Of a stretch of DNA of 64,000 bases, positions 37,096-51,587 are shown one piece after another. This DNA comes from Oreocharis arfaki. Lineage: Eukaryota; Chordata; Aves; Passeriformes; Paramythiidae. The translations under genes and the position numbers were made by a program. Position 1 is the first letter of the stretch. Every line of letters begins with the position of its first letter. The stretch is from assembly GCA_013398015.1 (NCBI GenBank), contig VZRR01011619.1, positions 303,771 through 367,770 of the forward strand. Direction: 5' to 3'. Under the pieces are notes generated by a model. The model made no database searches. It was not told where the DNA came from and saw nothing but the letters and a program-made list of their open reading frames with translations.

Positions 37096-37620
37096 CCACA
37101 GAATCAGGAAATGGTTGAAGTTGGAAGGGACCTCTGGAAGTCATTTGGTCCAAAACTCCTGATCCAGCAAGGCCACTTAGCAGAGATTGCCCAGGACAAT
37201 TTACCTGGCCAGCCTGCCTAAGTGGTCAGTCATACTCATACTAAAAATCCTATTTCCTCATGCTCAGATAGAACCCATTGTTTCACTTCATGGAAAATGA
37301 CAGGATGGTAGACAATGGGTGTGAGAGGATCGGTGGTGACAATTACCCATTGCTCTGTCTCTGGACACCACTGAAAAGAGCTTGGCCCCACTTTCTTTAC
37401 ATCCTCCCGTTACAAATTTGTATATATGGACAAGATCCTCCAAGCCTTCTCTCTACCAGGACAGCCAGTCCCAATCTCAACCCTCCTTGTTGGGGAGTTG
37501 GCTGTTCTCCAGACTGTTTCCAGTACATCCATGCCTTTCTTGTACTGCGGAACTCAGAATTCAGTACTCCAGCTGTGGCCTCACAAGTCGTGCTAGTCAC
37601 AGTATAGCAGTACTGCTTCA
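37096..37620 (-). mobile_element. CR1 LINE 3' portion, minus strand
   Basis: Read on the plus strand this begins with the reverse of the CR1 3' end (GTTGGAAGGGACCTCTGGAA). It continues through the 3'UTR, then GGACACCACTGAAAAGAGC and ATCCTCC segments near 37360-37410, and a CAGTACTCCAGCTGTGGCCT block near 37561-37581, which is antisense to the RPHLEY-region codons. The order and spacing match a 5'-truncated CR1 inserted in reverse. Several small indels have closed its frame. The plus-strand frames at 37278-37624 are its antisense shadows. Confidence 0.93.
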
Positions 37621-37639
37621 GTAGTGGAACTCACAGGCA

Positions 37640-40600
37640 CCAAACTGCCTTAGAGTCCCAAAAGCTGTCTTGGAAAGTTTCTTAGACTGTTATGTGTGAT
37701 ACTCATGGTTCAGAGACACCGTTCCATACTACAAAGTTCTGAAAGACAAGAGGAATCATTTTAAGGTCATGAGGAGAAACAACACAGTTCAAAACTCCAT
37801 AAAGTCCCTTAAAAAGAAAAGCAAACATGATTTACAAATTATTCACTAAAAGATATTTGCTTTAAAGTTTTCTGCATTTTGGGAACAATTTTGCTTTCTT
37901 AAATACAGGCCAAGTGATAAACAGTAACAAGTTTATAAAAATTATTTTGAAATATGCTTATTATAGACATTGAAGTGGTTTGCAGTGTAGAAACATTTGA
38001 AGCAGAACTCATGAAATATTTAAAGTCATGCTTGTGACTGAACTCATATTTATACAGTATACCCTTGAGAGCTTTCTCACAGGTGCTTAAAAGCTAAAGG
38101 CTGGCAGAACCTTTATCTTTTTATTCAACTAATCTCCATATAATAATAACTGAGATTAACTGAGATTTATTTGCATTGTGTTTATTTCCCTACTGAAAGA
38201 TTTTTCTCTAGCAGCAAACATACTACTGATGTTCTTTCTATCTCGCAAGCACTACTGCTTTAAATGTCTTTGTAGGATACTATTTTTATTTTTTTAGCAT
38301 TAAAAAAACCATAGAGGGTGTTCACTTGCTTGAAAGACAAAAGTGGAAATAGGGCACATGGCCCGTTTTCAGTGTCAATAAAATGCACTAATCAAATGTT
38401 GTTCCTCAAGAAAAAAGCAAACAGGTTATCACTTATAAAATTCCAACTCAATAGCTATGAAAACTTGCTCATATTTTACTGGAATTGAATGGATGACCCA
38501 AACAGAGGGCAGTTTCCCAAAATGAGATCAGGGAATTATCAGCATAAATTTCTTTGTTGGTTTTATTTTTTTTTTTTTCCCAAATGCCCTCTTAACAGTT
38601 GGTATCTAACAAATCACATTAACTATCTTGAATCAGGTTTTGAATCAAGTTATCCTTAATGCAAAAGTATTTGAACTATGGAAAAATACCAGGACATTTT
38701 ATTTAATGGCAAGTGATTCTATGGCCTATTATGGCCATTAATTTATTAATTTATTCTTCCCCAGGTACTCTTCATTTAACTTATATTCATGATTCCTTTA
38801 ATAAAATTAAATTAATAGAAGCTATCTGGTGTGTAATTGCTAACTAGACATATTAAAAACAAACTGTATACTGAGTCTTTCAGGTCCACTTATCTTTAAA
38901 ATCCCTTTATGTTCATATACTTCACTATAAATTGCTACTAATAAAGCATATTGTTTAGAAAAGACTAGAAAATTGAAATGTAGAGACGGCTGAACAGTCT
39001 TTTCATATTAGCTGCATGTCTTATATTCAGACATTTCAAAATGTAAGGTTAAATATCTGTGTGAAAATTCACATCAGTTCACCAGACTAACAGAAAAAAA
39101 AAGTAACAAAAGAGATTTTTTTTATAAACACCAAACCAACAGATAAAAAGCATGGATTTATTCACACATAAAGGAAAAAATTAGATGCAATCAAATCAAG
39201 CCAGAATGACCTAATAATATTGTTGCTGGATGCATGGAGAAAGTTCCCATGACATTTAGGGAGTGTACATATAATTTAACAGACACTATAGCAAGAAATT
39301 TAAACAATATAATTTTGATTTATATAGACAAAGAAAGAAGTAACATAAAACATATATTCAAAGATGAATAAACTTGATAAGATCCCAGTAACATTTCACA
39401 AGAAATACATCTTTTGGTTCAGTACCAAAAAAAAGCAGGTAAATTAGCAGTCAGTAAAATAAAGGCAGAAGCACCATAAGCAGCTCTCTAAGGACAAATT
39501 TATGGAAGAGATCCCCAAGCTAAATATTGGCATGCTGCTTATAAGCTGGCTAAGTGAAAATTGAAAGAAGATGTAACAGTCTGCAAATTTTGAAGGGCAT
39601 ATGGAAATTGAGATGTAAGAAAAAAAGGACAGGAACTTGATTATCAGGAGAACATTCTGGAAATAAAAGGTATCATCAAGAAAAGACGCATTCTAACCAA
39701 TACAAAAGAAATCTCTCGAATTTTGAATATTTGAAAAATATTCTAAACAAACACAAAGAGTATCAAAGGAAATATTCACAAGACAAGGAGGATGAAGAAC
39801 AGCACAGTTTATTTTTTTCCTTTCCCCCTGCCAGATAAAGCAGACTGTAATTCAAGTTGCCATTCTTAGGGGTACCTGCTCCTTTGCAATGGCTTATCAG
39901 TCTTAAAGTGGTGGTTTTTCACATCAGGTAATGTTACCATTTTTCAAAGAAAATACATTTTATGCCTTTAGAACTGTAACTCAATTTCAACTCTGTACTG
40001 TTTCAATAGTATATATCACTGACACTAAACCTTTTCTCCAAAAGACTTGAGGAAATGAATGACCAAAACAAAAAGAAAGTCCACTTTGTATATACATTAA
40101 AGTTCAAAAGCTCAGTAAATGCAGAGGAAGAGGTATAAAAGTAAGGAATGAGAGAGTAGAGTGATTATCAAGAGACCTTTACTTGGAAGGGGTGAAATTT
40201 GGTTGGAGGACCATCAAATGCCATGCCAACACAGTGGTGAGACTGCAGTGATAGAAAAAAATGGCATCCACTAGATGCTCTGATTCAGCTTGAGCGCACA
40301 AGTAATCTCAGGGACTGACTACATTAAATTGCATCTGTGTTTTACACCATCAGGACTGTATGAAGAGATAAAAAATGAGCACGAAGAAGGCCTCCTGGAT
40401 GAGGCTGTAACTTCAACTTGGTCTACCATGATTTTCCATTTCTCTAACATTTTCAGGTTTGTGTTTTTCAAGTTGGCAGTGAACCACCACCTAAGATACT
40501 AGAAAACTGGACAAAACAGACAAAATAAATTGTTTTCAAAAAGTGGTGCTAAATGCAACTATTCTGCAGAGTAAAGCATGTTGACTTTAATGTGACAGTA

Positions 40601-41149
40601 GTCATGGCAACAATCAGCACTGTAAGTTTTTCCTGCAGAAGATGAATTGCTACTACTGCCAGTCAAAGTTAAGGATGATTCACTGAGCCCCTACAAACTC
40701 AGGCAGAATACTTTAGAGGCAAAGTAACTCACTGCAAGTATCCTGATCCCTTACTGCCTTCCTGTGCTCTGTGGTTCAGTCTCTAACCTCTCCCACTCTC
40801 ACTCCACATGGGAGACTTCCATGGAGAGACCGAAACCGTCAGATAGAGTTCAATTAAGGTTCTTCTTGAAAAAATGTGATAGGACTTGCCTTCTAACCGA
40901 CAATTCAGGTGAAACAGAGAAACTACTACTGTACTCTTCCCCACTTTCTTACCTTGACACTTCAAAGCAAAAGTCAGAAAATATGATTCACCAAAATTCA
41001 CAGGTATTTGAAATACATATTCATCCCTAAGGATGTGCAGTGTCTTCCCATGCCTTGTGAACCAAAGCACTCTATGTTCCATACATCAAATGCAATGAAT
41101 TCAGCTCTTTAAAACCACTTTTCTTAATAGTTCAAGAGCTCTCTATCCT
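37640..41149. other. Unannotated AT-rich stretch
   Basis: No gene or repeat element recognised apart from a short T run near 38569-38579. Many A-rich segments, and only chance-length reading frames. Confidence 0.5.
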
Positions 41150-41900
41150 GTGTATAGGAAATTGCATAAGGCAGGCTGGAAACTAGCATGGTTGAGTGAG
41201 GATTTGCTCCTCAAACTGAGGAGTAAGGGAGAAATGCACAATCAGTGAAACATGTGAACTGGGGAGAGTGCAGGGATATGCTACAAATGTCCAGGATGGT
41301 ATCAGGAAACTCAAGGAAAATCTGGAACAGGATTTGGCAATGGACATGAAAAATAACAAGGAGGGATCCTATGCATCCACAGGTCAGAAAAGAAAGTCCA
41401 AGGAGAGTCTACCCCATGATACACAAGTAGGTTGAACTAGTGATGATTGATACAGAGAAGGCTGAAGTGCCCAATGACCTCTTTGCCTCAATCTTCAGCC
41501 AGCAGTCAAGCCTCTCAGGTCTCTCCAGTCTCTGATCCTGCAGGTGAGTGTTGGGACAGTGAAGTCCCTCCCATTATAAGCAAAGAGCAGGCTTGGGATC
41601 ACTTGGTGAACCTGAAGAGCCACTAGTCTACTAGACTTGTGACAGTGATAGGACGTGGGGCAATGATTTTAAATACAGAGAAGGCAGGTTTAGATTACAA
41701 GTTAGGAAGAAATCCTTTACTCAGAATGTGGTGAGGCACTGAAAGAGGTTGCCCAAAGAAGTTGTGGATGCCCCATGCCCGTAAGTGTGGAGCTCTGAGC
41801 AACCTGGTTTAGTGGAAGATGTCTCTGCCCATGGCAGGGGGATTGGAACTAAATGATCTTTAAAGGTCCCTTCCAACCCAAACCATTCTGTGATTCTATA
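41150..41900 (+). mobile_element. CR1 LINE with large internal deletion
   Basis: The left part (about 41150-41620) follows the CR1 ORF2 linker between endonuclease and reverse transcriptase, including ACAGAGAAGGCTGAAGTGCC and CTCTTTGCCTCAATCTTCAG. At about 41620-41640 the sequence jumps to the 3'UTR (GTGGTGAGGCACTGAAAGAG, GAAGTTGTGGATGCCCC) and ends in ATCTTTAAAGGTCCCTTCCA and a short ATTCTGTGATTCTATAA tail at 41900. The whole reverse transcriptase segment between these parts is missing. Both parts are in the same orientation and abut, so deletion within one copy is simpler than two insertions. Confidence 0.85.
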
Positions 41901-44900
41901 AATAAACCTTCAACAAAGACAAAGTAATAAAAATTAAATTATCAAAATAACATGTTTCAGAAAACTTTTGCACTATACTGAGGTGTTCCGAACTTGCTAC
42001 ACAAATAGTGACACATACAATAACGGTGATTCCATGCAGACAATCTCTTAAGTGGTTCCCAGATGGGAGAAACCAGAGGCTGCATAGAAAATTATTCTAA
42101 ATATTGTTAAATATGTTATTCTGCAATGCACTTGGAAGCTATGACACATAAATGTAGCACTATGTTACAGAAACAGAAAAATACATACTGTTCACAGCAA
42201 CCATTTTTCCTCATCTCAGAAAAGCTAAAATTCATCTAAGTCACAACAGAGACACAAAGGAAAGGGCAGAAAAGCTTACGAACATCCTCTGAACAGGCCC
42301 AAGAGAACAGAATTCAAAGACAACAAACAAAGCTATCAAAAAGGTAGCACCATCCTGACAACAAACCTTTTATTCTTCTCCTAGTTTATTGCTTAGATTA
42401 TCAATAGCTCTTACTTACTAAAGGCATCAATTTCCCTTTTGCATGAACCCTTCTCCTCACCTTCCTTCTGCTTTGTTAGTAAATTCAGCACACCTTTGCC
42501 ACCATGACAGGATAGAGAAAGAGGGCAGGTAAGAGAAGATAAACAAAAAGAAAGTAGTATGAAGACTTCAATAAAATATATTAAAAACTGGGTACAGTTC
42601 TCAGGAATCATTCTTCCTATGTCATTGTCCTAGGAAAATTAATAATTAGTAGCATAAACAGTCACACCAAGAGCAAGAAAATCAGTTCAGAGGTATGAAC
42701 CTATGAAGATCTAACACTGAAAATCCTTGTTAAAAAATGAAATTTGGCATCTGCACAGTTCCACACCTGCAGGGTAGAACTTAACTGGCCGGTATGCATT
42801 CCAGTCACTGACTACCTAACTTAGCTAAGAATTTATACCAGAACTGGACACACAAAACAGTCCTTATTAATTAGACATAGGAGAAAACAGTGACAGCAAA
42901 TATTTTTTTTTTCTAAAACTATTAGCAAATTATGTCTAGCCAAACCAGTAAGTAAAAGCTTCCAATCCCATTATCTGATAGTTTGATATGGTCTCCTCAA
43001 AGAAAAAGATGAAGGTCACATAATTTATGATATCTGACATAAGAATGGAAAGGGATTAGAAAAATATAATGCAAGCAACATACTTCGACTGTGTTTAGCT
43101 GACATTAACATATGATTTCAGTTTTAAGTTCGGGGTGTTGGTACATAATCAGTCTTCTGTCCTTACTCCTGTCTCTTTTATAAATCCAGACTTTGCTCTT
43201 CTTTCAGCTTTAATAATACCCATAAATTTGCCCTTGTTTTCGCAAAACTGAGGAGATCAGCAGTGGTACCCCCTCAGCACACCAATCTACTAATTACAAA
43301 TTTGTGCTCATGTTTTAAAAGCAGTATTTGTGCTCTGCTCTTTCACTGTCAAGAATTCATTCTCTTATTTACTACACAACACTCAAACTCTTTCCTGAGT
43401 ACTTGAATTACTAATTTCCTCATCAGTACTCAATACTGCCATGTGGTACCAATTCAAAAACAATAATTTACATCATGCACGCATGTCACACACTATCATA
43501 TTATTCTTAATTTGCACAACAGGAACTGAGTAAAACAGATGGGTCTGGATCAAGTTCTGGAACATCAAGGCCTGAATAAATGACAATGAATAAATTATAC
43601 TGAAAAAGTCTTCAGAGGTCATACATGCATGCTCAGAAGTCTTACAGGTAAGGAGTAAGGAGCTTAGCCTGGAGTCAGGTTACAGGCCTGGAGGAAGTTT
43701 GTTTGTTGCTGAATCAAATAATACTTGCTAGTTTGGAAATAAAATCCTGCAGTAAAGGAAAAATAGTTTATCATTTGCTCTGAGTCAGGTATGGTTTTCT
43801 CTTCATCCTAATATTACCTTCACTGTTGGGTGAAGTAAAGTCTAATACACCCAGGATAAGGACTACCTGAAAGATGTGAAAAAACCCTGTATTTTGCAGT
43901 AATCTGGGCAGGTATCTCCTGGATAATATTAGCCTTTTACCACTAAAATTGTGTATTGAGAATGTCTCAATAACAGGTTTTCTTACCAGAACGTAAAAAC
44001 CACAGATGATGCGGAAATGTGGACAAGAAGGGCAGAGATGGAGACAGGATAAAGTTGCTGTGGCAATTCTGATGACCACTAAATGTGTTACTGTGAAAAT
44101 TAAGGCTGGTATTGGAACAGTTGAGTCTGGTGATTGATCCTGCAAAGCCTTATAGACTGGTATAAAGGCAATGGCTAGAAGAGAATCTTGTCCTCTCATT
44201 TTCTCTGCAAGGTCTCCACAGAACCAAAGTGTCTTCATTCAGTTATCCTTTCAGTATTTTTTCTCCTTTCATTTGCAAGTTTTGGGTTTTCATTTACAAT
44301 TTCAGTGGCATTTCCTGGCATACCTAAAAATCTAAATATAAAACTCAGAAAAGCCTTTTAGCTCTTATACTTCAATAACTAATAAGAGAAGACTACCTTA
44401 AAAAAATACACAAATTTCACTGTTTGATCAAATCAAATACAAAGGTTTTTAAAGAATCAACCCTCCGTATTCACACTTCTCTTCACAGTTGTTGTAAATA
44501 ATTACTCATGATTTTCCAGCTTTCTACTCCAGCACACCTACTGTTTCAGAAACTGTTGACAAGCAGCTCTTTCATTTGGACCAATCAAGCCTGCTTGAAT
44601 TAACAGGAAGTTTTCCATAGACAACACGGAACGAGAATACTAACAAGAAGCTGTTTCTTCTAGTTAAGTTGAAACTGGTTTCAAAAACAGGTCCTCAGCA
44701 TAATGAAAGCCTTGCAAGAGGCCAAAATAGTACAAGTATATCACATGTTGTGTAGAAGTGGACTACAGAAGAACAGGAAATCCCAGGCTTTTTACTGTTT
44801 CTGAGGAGTCATAAAACTTTTCTCCCTCTGTAACCTAGATCAGGCTTAGCTATCGTAGATACATTCTGATTTATCCATCTTTCTTTAGGATCATCTAAAT

Positions 44901-46061
44901 GACATGTTATGGAAACGCTATAATGCATGACATATTTGTTGGAAAGCATCACTGATTTTTAATACCAAATAAGAATTAATTTTTCTGTACTGCAGACAGA
45001 GCTCATTTAATGGTTAAAATCCAAAGATACTACTACACAAATGGGTTTAAATCAAGAAAAGGAGTTAAAACAAAGTTACATACCAGTAGACTAGTAATAA
45101 AAAAGCAGCAAAAAATTAGAGGTAGCCCCCATCCTAACACTGAGTCTTTTAAATTAATTTTGACTTGCATACCTAAATATCTTGAATTTCATGGCAAAAG
45201 AACTCAAAATTTGGGGGTAAAAAGAGCCCTTAAAATTTTAAATTTATAGGACAGCATACAAAATTTTAAAGATTATCAACTACTAAGCATATGGCAAAAC
45301 TATTCTTCTACGATCATTAATGGCACATTTCTTAATAAGCGATTTGATAACAGGTGTCTTGTGAACAGGCATTTGGAATACCACTGGAGAACATGAAATA
45401 ACTCAATTTGTTAAAATTAAAAAGTGGTAAGCAATTCAATGGATTTATTTTACACTACATTTCTCTACAACTTCAGAGTATGTGTACTTTAATAGAGACT
45501 CTGAATCAAATGGAAATACAACCATAATTCTGCCATGAAATCAAGTAGCATCTAAAATGGCAAAACCACTTTTGTTAAAGATGTGTCTGCTGACTCTGAA
45601 GAGATTTTTCAAGATTAAAGTTTTATCTGTGCACATTTACACTGCAATTTGCTTGATGGTATGAACAGCAGCACCTAACCAGTTGCAAGTAATGAACATC
45701 ATAATCACTATATTGAAACAAAGCAACCACAAGTTAGGAAAGAATTACACTACTATTTAGAAATTACTACTATGTTCTACATGAGTAATTGTATTTGGAG
45801 ATTGTAAGTGAACTTGAGGTTGTCCTAAGAGGATGATTTTTTTTTTTAATACAGTGCCTGTAAAGTCACTATTTTATCTTAGGGATGCTACAGGCCTTAA
45901 TTTTACCAGCTGTATTCAATCCCCAGACTACTTCATATGGTGCATCTCACTGCTAGAAGGTAATGGAAGAATCTTTTTAACTAATGCTCCAGTCCCACTT
46001 TTTTCTAGACACTAATTTATTTCAAAGGAATAGCTTGCCAATTGAAGTCAGGAAAACAGAT

Positions 46062-46084
46062 AGATAAATAAATAAATAAATAAA
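46062..46084. repeat. (TAAA)n microsatellite
   Basis: Two GATA-like units followed by about five AAAT units. Confidence 0.9.
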
Positions 46085-47540
46085 GCATTAGTCACTTAGC
46101 CCCAGTCATTACAGAGTTATCTTACAAATGCATTCGCTTATACTGACTTTTCATTGTAATATTACTGTAGATGCATAATACAGTCCTGGTTAATAAAACC
46201 CTAAAGAAAGTAACAACTTGCTGCAAGTGCATAGTTTGGGCTTAGAAACTCATCGTTGATTCAACTGAGAAACAGTATACTAATTTACTTCTAAATCTAC
46301 TTTTTGCTATTGAAAAGTTTGGTAATATTGTCAACCATGCATTCTGAAGCAAAATGAAGTACTTCTGGTTTATGCCTGAGGCTGGTGCCACACTTCGCTC
46401 CTAAAGGAGTATGTCTGCCTGTTCTAAAGAAAAGATAGAAAGCTTGTCATGTTTCTAAACACTTTTTTCCCATAACTATTCCGTAAGCTCACCTCTATTT
46501 CATGGAAAAGTGCTGTTACTGAAGGGTTATTACGGGGAGGAAGAGGCCAGGACGAAGGTGGGTGAGAAGGGAACAACATAATTATCACCAAATAAACTGT
46601 AATAAATTTCTTTTACATCCATGAAGTTCAACAAAATAGGTATAGCCTGTGAATAAAGCAATTAAAGACCTAATGTTGTAAGAGGATCTATTTCAAATGT
46701 GCCAATGTTTGTTTTATGATCAGTTTTAATCTGCTAATTTGCTATGACAGGTATAAATCACAAGCTGACATCCTTCTTAAAACAACATTTGTAGGCTTTT
46801 ACTGCTCACAAGGAGTATCAAGGTTATTGTCCAGCTTAAATAGAAAAAGAGGGCTTCCATCAACAGATGTCAAAACAGATAAGCACAGATTTGACATGTG
46901 CTTGTAGAACTATCACCGGCTATCAGTGCTGCAATGACAGCTTTACGGTGAGAATGTCAATGAATTTCATCGTGCTTTGTATTTCAAGCACTGCTCAACT
47001 GAATATGATAAACATATGTGTTTCTGCCAAGCAGTAGGTGTTTATTGCCATAATGCTACTTGTATAACAAGTACAGATTATTTTCTGTCTACATAGGTAT
47101 ATCCATATTCCACTGAAGCACACCACTATTAAATTTTCCACTGAAAACTTAGGTTAATTGATGCTATAGACATACCAGGAGAAAAGAAGATGGTAATGCA
47201 CTGAAATGAAAAATCATTCACCTGTCTTATGGTAAGATGGTGCTATCTAGTAACACATACTTCCCATGGTTTCAGGATACATGCAACAAACGTCTGTCTT
47301 TCTGACAACTGTTTTCTAAAATACACAGGCATTGCAAAGACACCTATTCAGATCTTCCTACTATCTGGAAGGGGTTCACAGTACTAAAAATCACATTATT
47401 TGTAACTACATAAAAAACCATTCTGCTTAAGATAACACATGCAAGGATAACACGCAACCATGCAAAAGAAAAAAAAATCTTGAAAAAATACAAAGGAAAA
47501 AAACAAACCTGGATGCAGTTAGGCAAAAGCCTGAAATTAT

Positions 47541-47580
47541 TTTGTACCAAATGTAAAAGGTTTGTACCAAACGTAAAGGG
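47541..47580. repeat. 20-bp tandem duplication, two copies
   Basis: TTTGTACCAAATGTAAAAGG is followed immediately by TTTGTACCAAACGTAAAGGG, differing at two positions. Confidence 0.9.
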
Positions 47581-50500
47581 AAGAAGTACTATTTATATTC
47601 AAGATTATAGAGAAACACTTAGCTTGGTCTGACCCCCAGTTTAACCGGATCTTTCCTTTGTACTTACTGACCACTACCTCTTGCCTGTACTTCTCTTTGA
47701 CAGGTTCTATGTTTATCTGAATATCTTACTAACAATTAATTCCATTGTAATTATTGTTTTGGGGTTCTAGATTTTCTTCCAATTATCTGTACTTAGAGAA
47801 TGATACCACCACAAAGATCACAGTCATAATTTATTAGTCTTTTTAATACACTTTACAACTTGCCCTAGGCCTATTTTTGTATAAATTAATTTCCCCAAGA
47901 AATCCTCAAAGCACAGCTAGCATAAAGTATCTTTTAGATCTTCTGTTCCCTGAACTATCAAGACTGCTCACTGTTTACCTCTATAATTTTTAGACAACAT
48001 CCCTAACAGACATTCAAAAAATAATCTCTTTACCTCTTAATAGTGTTAATTTTCTCAATTAATCTTCCCAACTGAACAATTAAAAACATCTTAGTTATAA
48101 ATTTTCAAATCGAAGTTAAACAATAAAAATAGACACAGTCAAAAGAAACAACTATCTATCCTCCCCAAGCAAATAAGCCAGTAGGTCTGAAAGAAAGAGA
48201 AATATTGAAGTTGAAATTCCCATGCCTTTCATTAGTGAAAGGTTTTCTTCCTTGGAGACTGTCTGATATGGAACAGCTGCCTTTCCTCTGCAGGGCACAG
48301 ACACTGGTCTCTCTACTTCATGGACCTTTAAGACTTACAGCAATAAGGATAAAAATGGCTAGCAAAGTAAAAAATTACAAACATGGAGCAGAGGAGGACA
48401 CAGACAGAAAGAAAAATTTTGCTTCTTTCATTTAAGACACCTGACGAAAAACGACAAAGGCATTACTATCATTATATAGAGAAAAAAAACTTCAAAATCA
48501 CTTTTATTGTGAGAATAACATTGTCCCTCAGAAAACATTTATTGAAATTAAGGTTTGAGAAAGTAGAAAGGTACTTTGATTCATAAACACACTCTTTATT
48601 AACTCTTCCTATCCTTCAAGTAGGTCAGAGTAGGGAAGTGTTTCTTTCATTATTTTTATGGATACGAAGCATGAGAAATTACATACATCTACATCATTGT
48701 TAACTACAATTAGCAAGCTGTACTACTACGGTTTTATATAATACAATGTAAAGAACTTTTTGACTTTCTTTGACTAGAAACTTCCCCAACATGGTAGTTA
48801 GACAATTTGATGTATCAAAATTACAGTATTAATGTAGCTGACATTCAACACTTTAAAAAAAAGGTATTTGTGTAGTAAGCCTCAAGATTTAACAAGATCA
48901 AGAATACTAAATAAGATTTATCTCTCTCTTAATCAAAACACTGACTGAACTCTTGAACTTGCTACTTAATATTTCAGGCTTTTCCATAGAGTAAGATGCA
49001 TAAACTAAATTATTTACAAATGGATATGTATTTCCTCATATGAAAAATGAGGAACGAGTAGTAGCTGCCAGAGACACTTTTAATACAGTAAAATAGTGGG
49101 TCTAATCCTAGTTTATTTGTTATGTTTTGAAAAAATAAAGATCTTGCTGAGTTTCCTATCATCGGTGTATAGTGGAGAACGGAATTGGTTCAGCACCACA
49201 AAGAAATAGAAGAGCAATGCAGTCTTTTGATTGCAGAGGATAATCTATAAACACAAGGAACAAAGCTGACCCTTGATGTGATCTCTGTTCACCTCTGACA
49301 AGGGATGGCAATCTAGAGATATCGTTATAGGGTACAAAACAGCTTTTAGGAAAGGTTCCAAAAGGAAATCATTCTTCTATTCACCCATGTTGCCATAGAA
49401 ACAGAACCAATCATGCCTGTCCACAAAGGCTTTTATGTCAACTTCTGTTAGAAAACTTACATAAAAAGTAGAAATTAAATTAAATTAACTTAACAAGACA
49501 GTCATTAAGTGATTAAGATAGGTAAAAGAAAGAAAATTATTTATAAACAAATGTGTCCTGTCTTGGCCCTTAAATGCGTAACTTTTAAAGTGTAAATGAG
49601 TTTATTCCATGGGTTTACTGCACACTGCTATGGTTCACTGTCTTATACTTCCATGCAATCTCAGAGAGTGTAATTTCTATAGAATGATGTCTTTAAATTC
49701 ACAGGGTCACAAGCTATATTTTTTCTACTTTTACCTCCTCCCAACCATTAAAGAAAGGTTGTATCATACCCCCATCATCTTTCTAAACTACATTCCTCCA
49801 GAATACATCTTTGATCAAAATATTTCAGCTAAAACAATACACTTACTGAGGTAATTTACTTCTACCCCATGATATCTTTAAGGCATTGACTGTGCATGAA
49901 GCTCATGCAAATAATACTGCTACATATATTAAAAGGGTGCTTAATGAAAATGGATTTCCAAATTATAATATAGAAAATTTCCTACCTCTCCAGCTAGTGT
50001 AAACAAGATAGTATGGCCAGTAGGATCTGGATCTTGGTATCTAACATCAGAAATGAGTTTTGTGTCTGTGGCATTCTTGGACAATTATTAAAACTCATGC
50101 AGAACTGATACTAAATTTTTAAGATTTTATGCTAAGGTTATAATGCACTAAGATTTTATGTTGCCACACATGTACACAGAAAGAGGGGGTTTGTTAAACA
50201 GAGAAGAATCTCTGTCTCCTTTAAAGGGCTAATTCCATCTATTTGGTCTAGTGTAGTTTGACTCAAAACATACTACAGCACTATCAAGATCGCATCTATT
50301 AAAGAAACAGCTGCTTTTCCATTACACAAACATATTCCGGGATTTCCCTATCTATCCCCTTCACCCAATCCAAAAAGTTTTAACTCATACATGTAATGTC
50401 ACAAATGGCATACCACAAGAATGCTACTTCAGGCACATCCTCAATTCTTTGTTGTTTTTTAACAACAGAAAAATTAACTGAGTTTACGAAATAAATTTAA

Positions 50501-51587
50501 TTTATTTTATATTTGAGACATAATGCTTCTGGTCAGCCTCAAATGACCCATGAACCTAAGCGAATTCAGGCATGCATCAGTTACATACTCTGGGGTCCCA
50601 GCATGGTAAGGATCTTCGCAATGGGATGTTTTCTGAAACACTAAAGTTACTGATTTTTTCTTTGTATTTCATTTCTGCATGTATAAGCACAAGGCATTTC
50701 CTTGATAATTTAAATTTTATAAAACTCTGGGGGTTGTTTCAGAATTTTTTAAATTTTTATTAGTATATTTTATTTTGCTTGGTTTGACAATCTGTTGTTC
50801 TTCTTCACAAAGACTTAATTCAAGCAAAACTCATCAAACTTTGTAATCTGCAGATTGTTTGCAGTGATTTTCATGTTTACACATGAAATCTATACTTCGA
50901 TGCTTCTAACTTAGAAAAAGGTTATCAAATGTGCTGTTTATACTGCAAGGAGGATGAACCTACTAAATCTAATGCTAAGGGTGCTGTGCAGACCATTTGC
51001 AGAATTCCAAAAATGTTTTATTTTATTATAGCTCCAGAATTCCCCAAACCCAAACAAATCAATTGCATGGTCATGTCTCTTCCTGTTGGCAGAATACAGC
51101 TCAGATTTTGTAGTTTACACTAAAACCTCAGCCTTATATCAGGAACTGAAAGCTTGAATCTCAGTGATCACCACAGTTCAGAGTACTTTTCTTACCCACG
51201 CTGATACAGTTCTGAAGTAAAAAGATGAGGCTTTGAGTAAACCTTTTATTTTTTTTAAACAACTTAAAATACATGTTTTTATAAATAATACGGTAAAAAT
51301 ATATAAATTTACAAACGGTGTCAAATGAATAGAGTTAGAATCCTGTGCCAAAAAAGCTTACCAAACTATGGGTAAATCAGAGTTCATACTATGACATCCT
51401 TGATTACTTTAGAAATAGAAACATTATCTAACCTTACACACTAAAGATAACTCTGGCCCCCAGGTAAAGTCCACCAATAGTAAAACTATGAAGTGCATTC
51501 CTCAGTTCCCCAGTCAATGTTTCCACAACTTTTTCTGTAACTTCCAGTATGAGACTATGCGTTTTTCCGGAAAACAAGCAGGCCTCT

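Larger units (their letters stand above)
41901..51587. other. Unannotated AT-rich stretch
   Basis: About 9.7 kb without a recognisable gene. Contains T runs (42901-42911, 45838-45847), a TAAA repeat at 46062-46084, a 20-bp tandem duplication at 47541-47580 and an ATG-initiated 155-codon minus-strand frame at 43771-44238 that resembles nothing I know. Confidence 0.5.

Noticed and set aside
37278..37624. Plus-strand frames of 109 and 80 codons
   Set aside because: They lie antisense on a minus-strand CR1 fragment and do not correspond to a CR1 protein.
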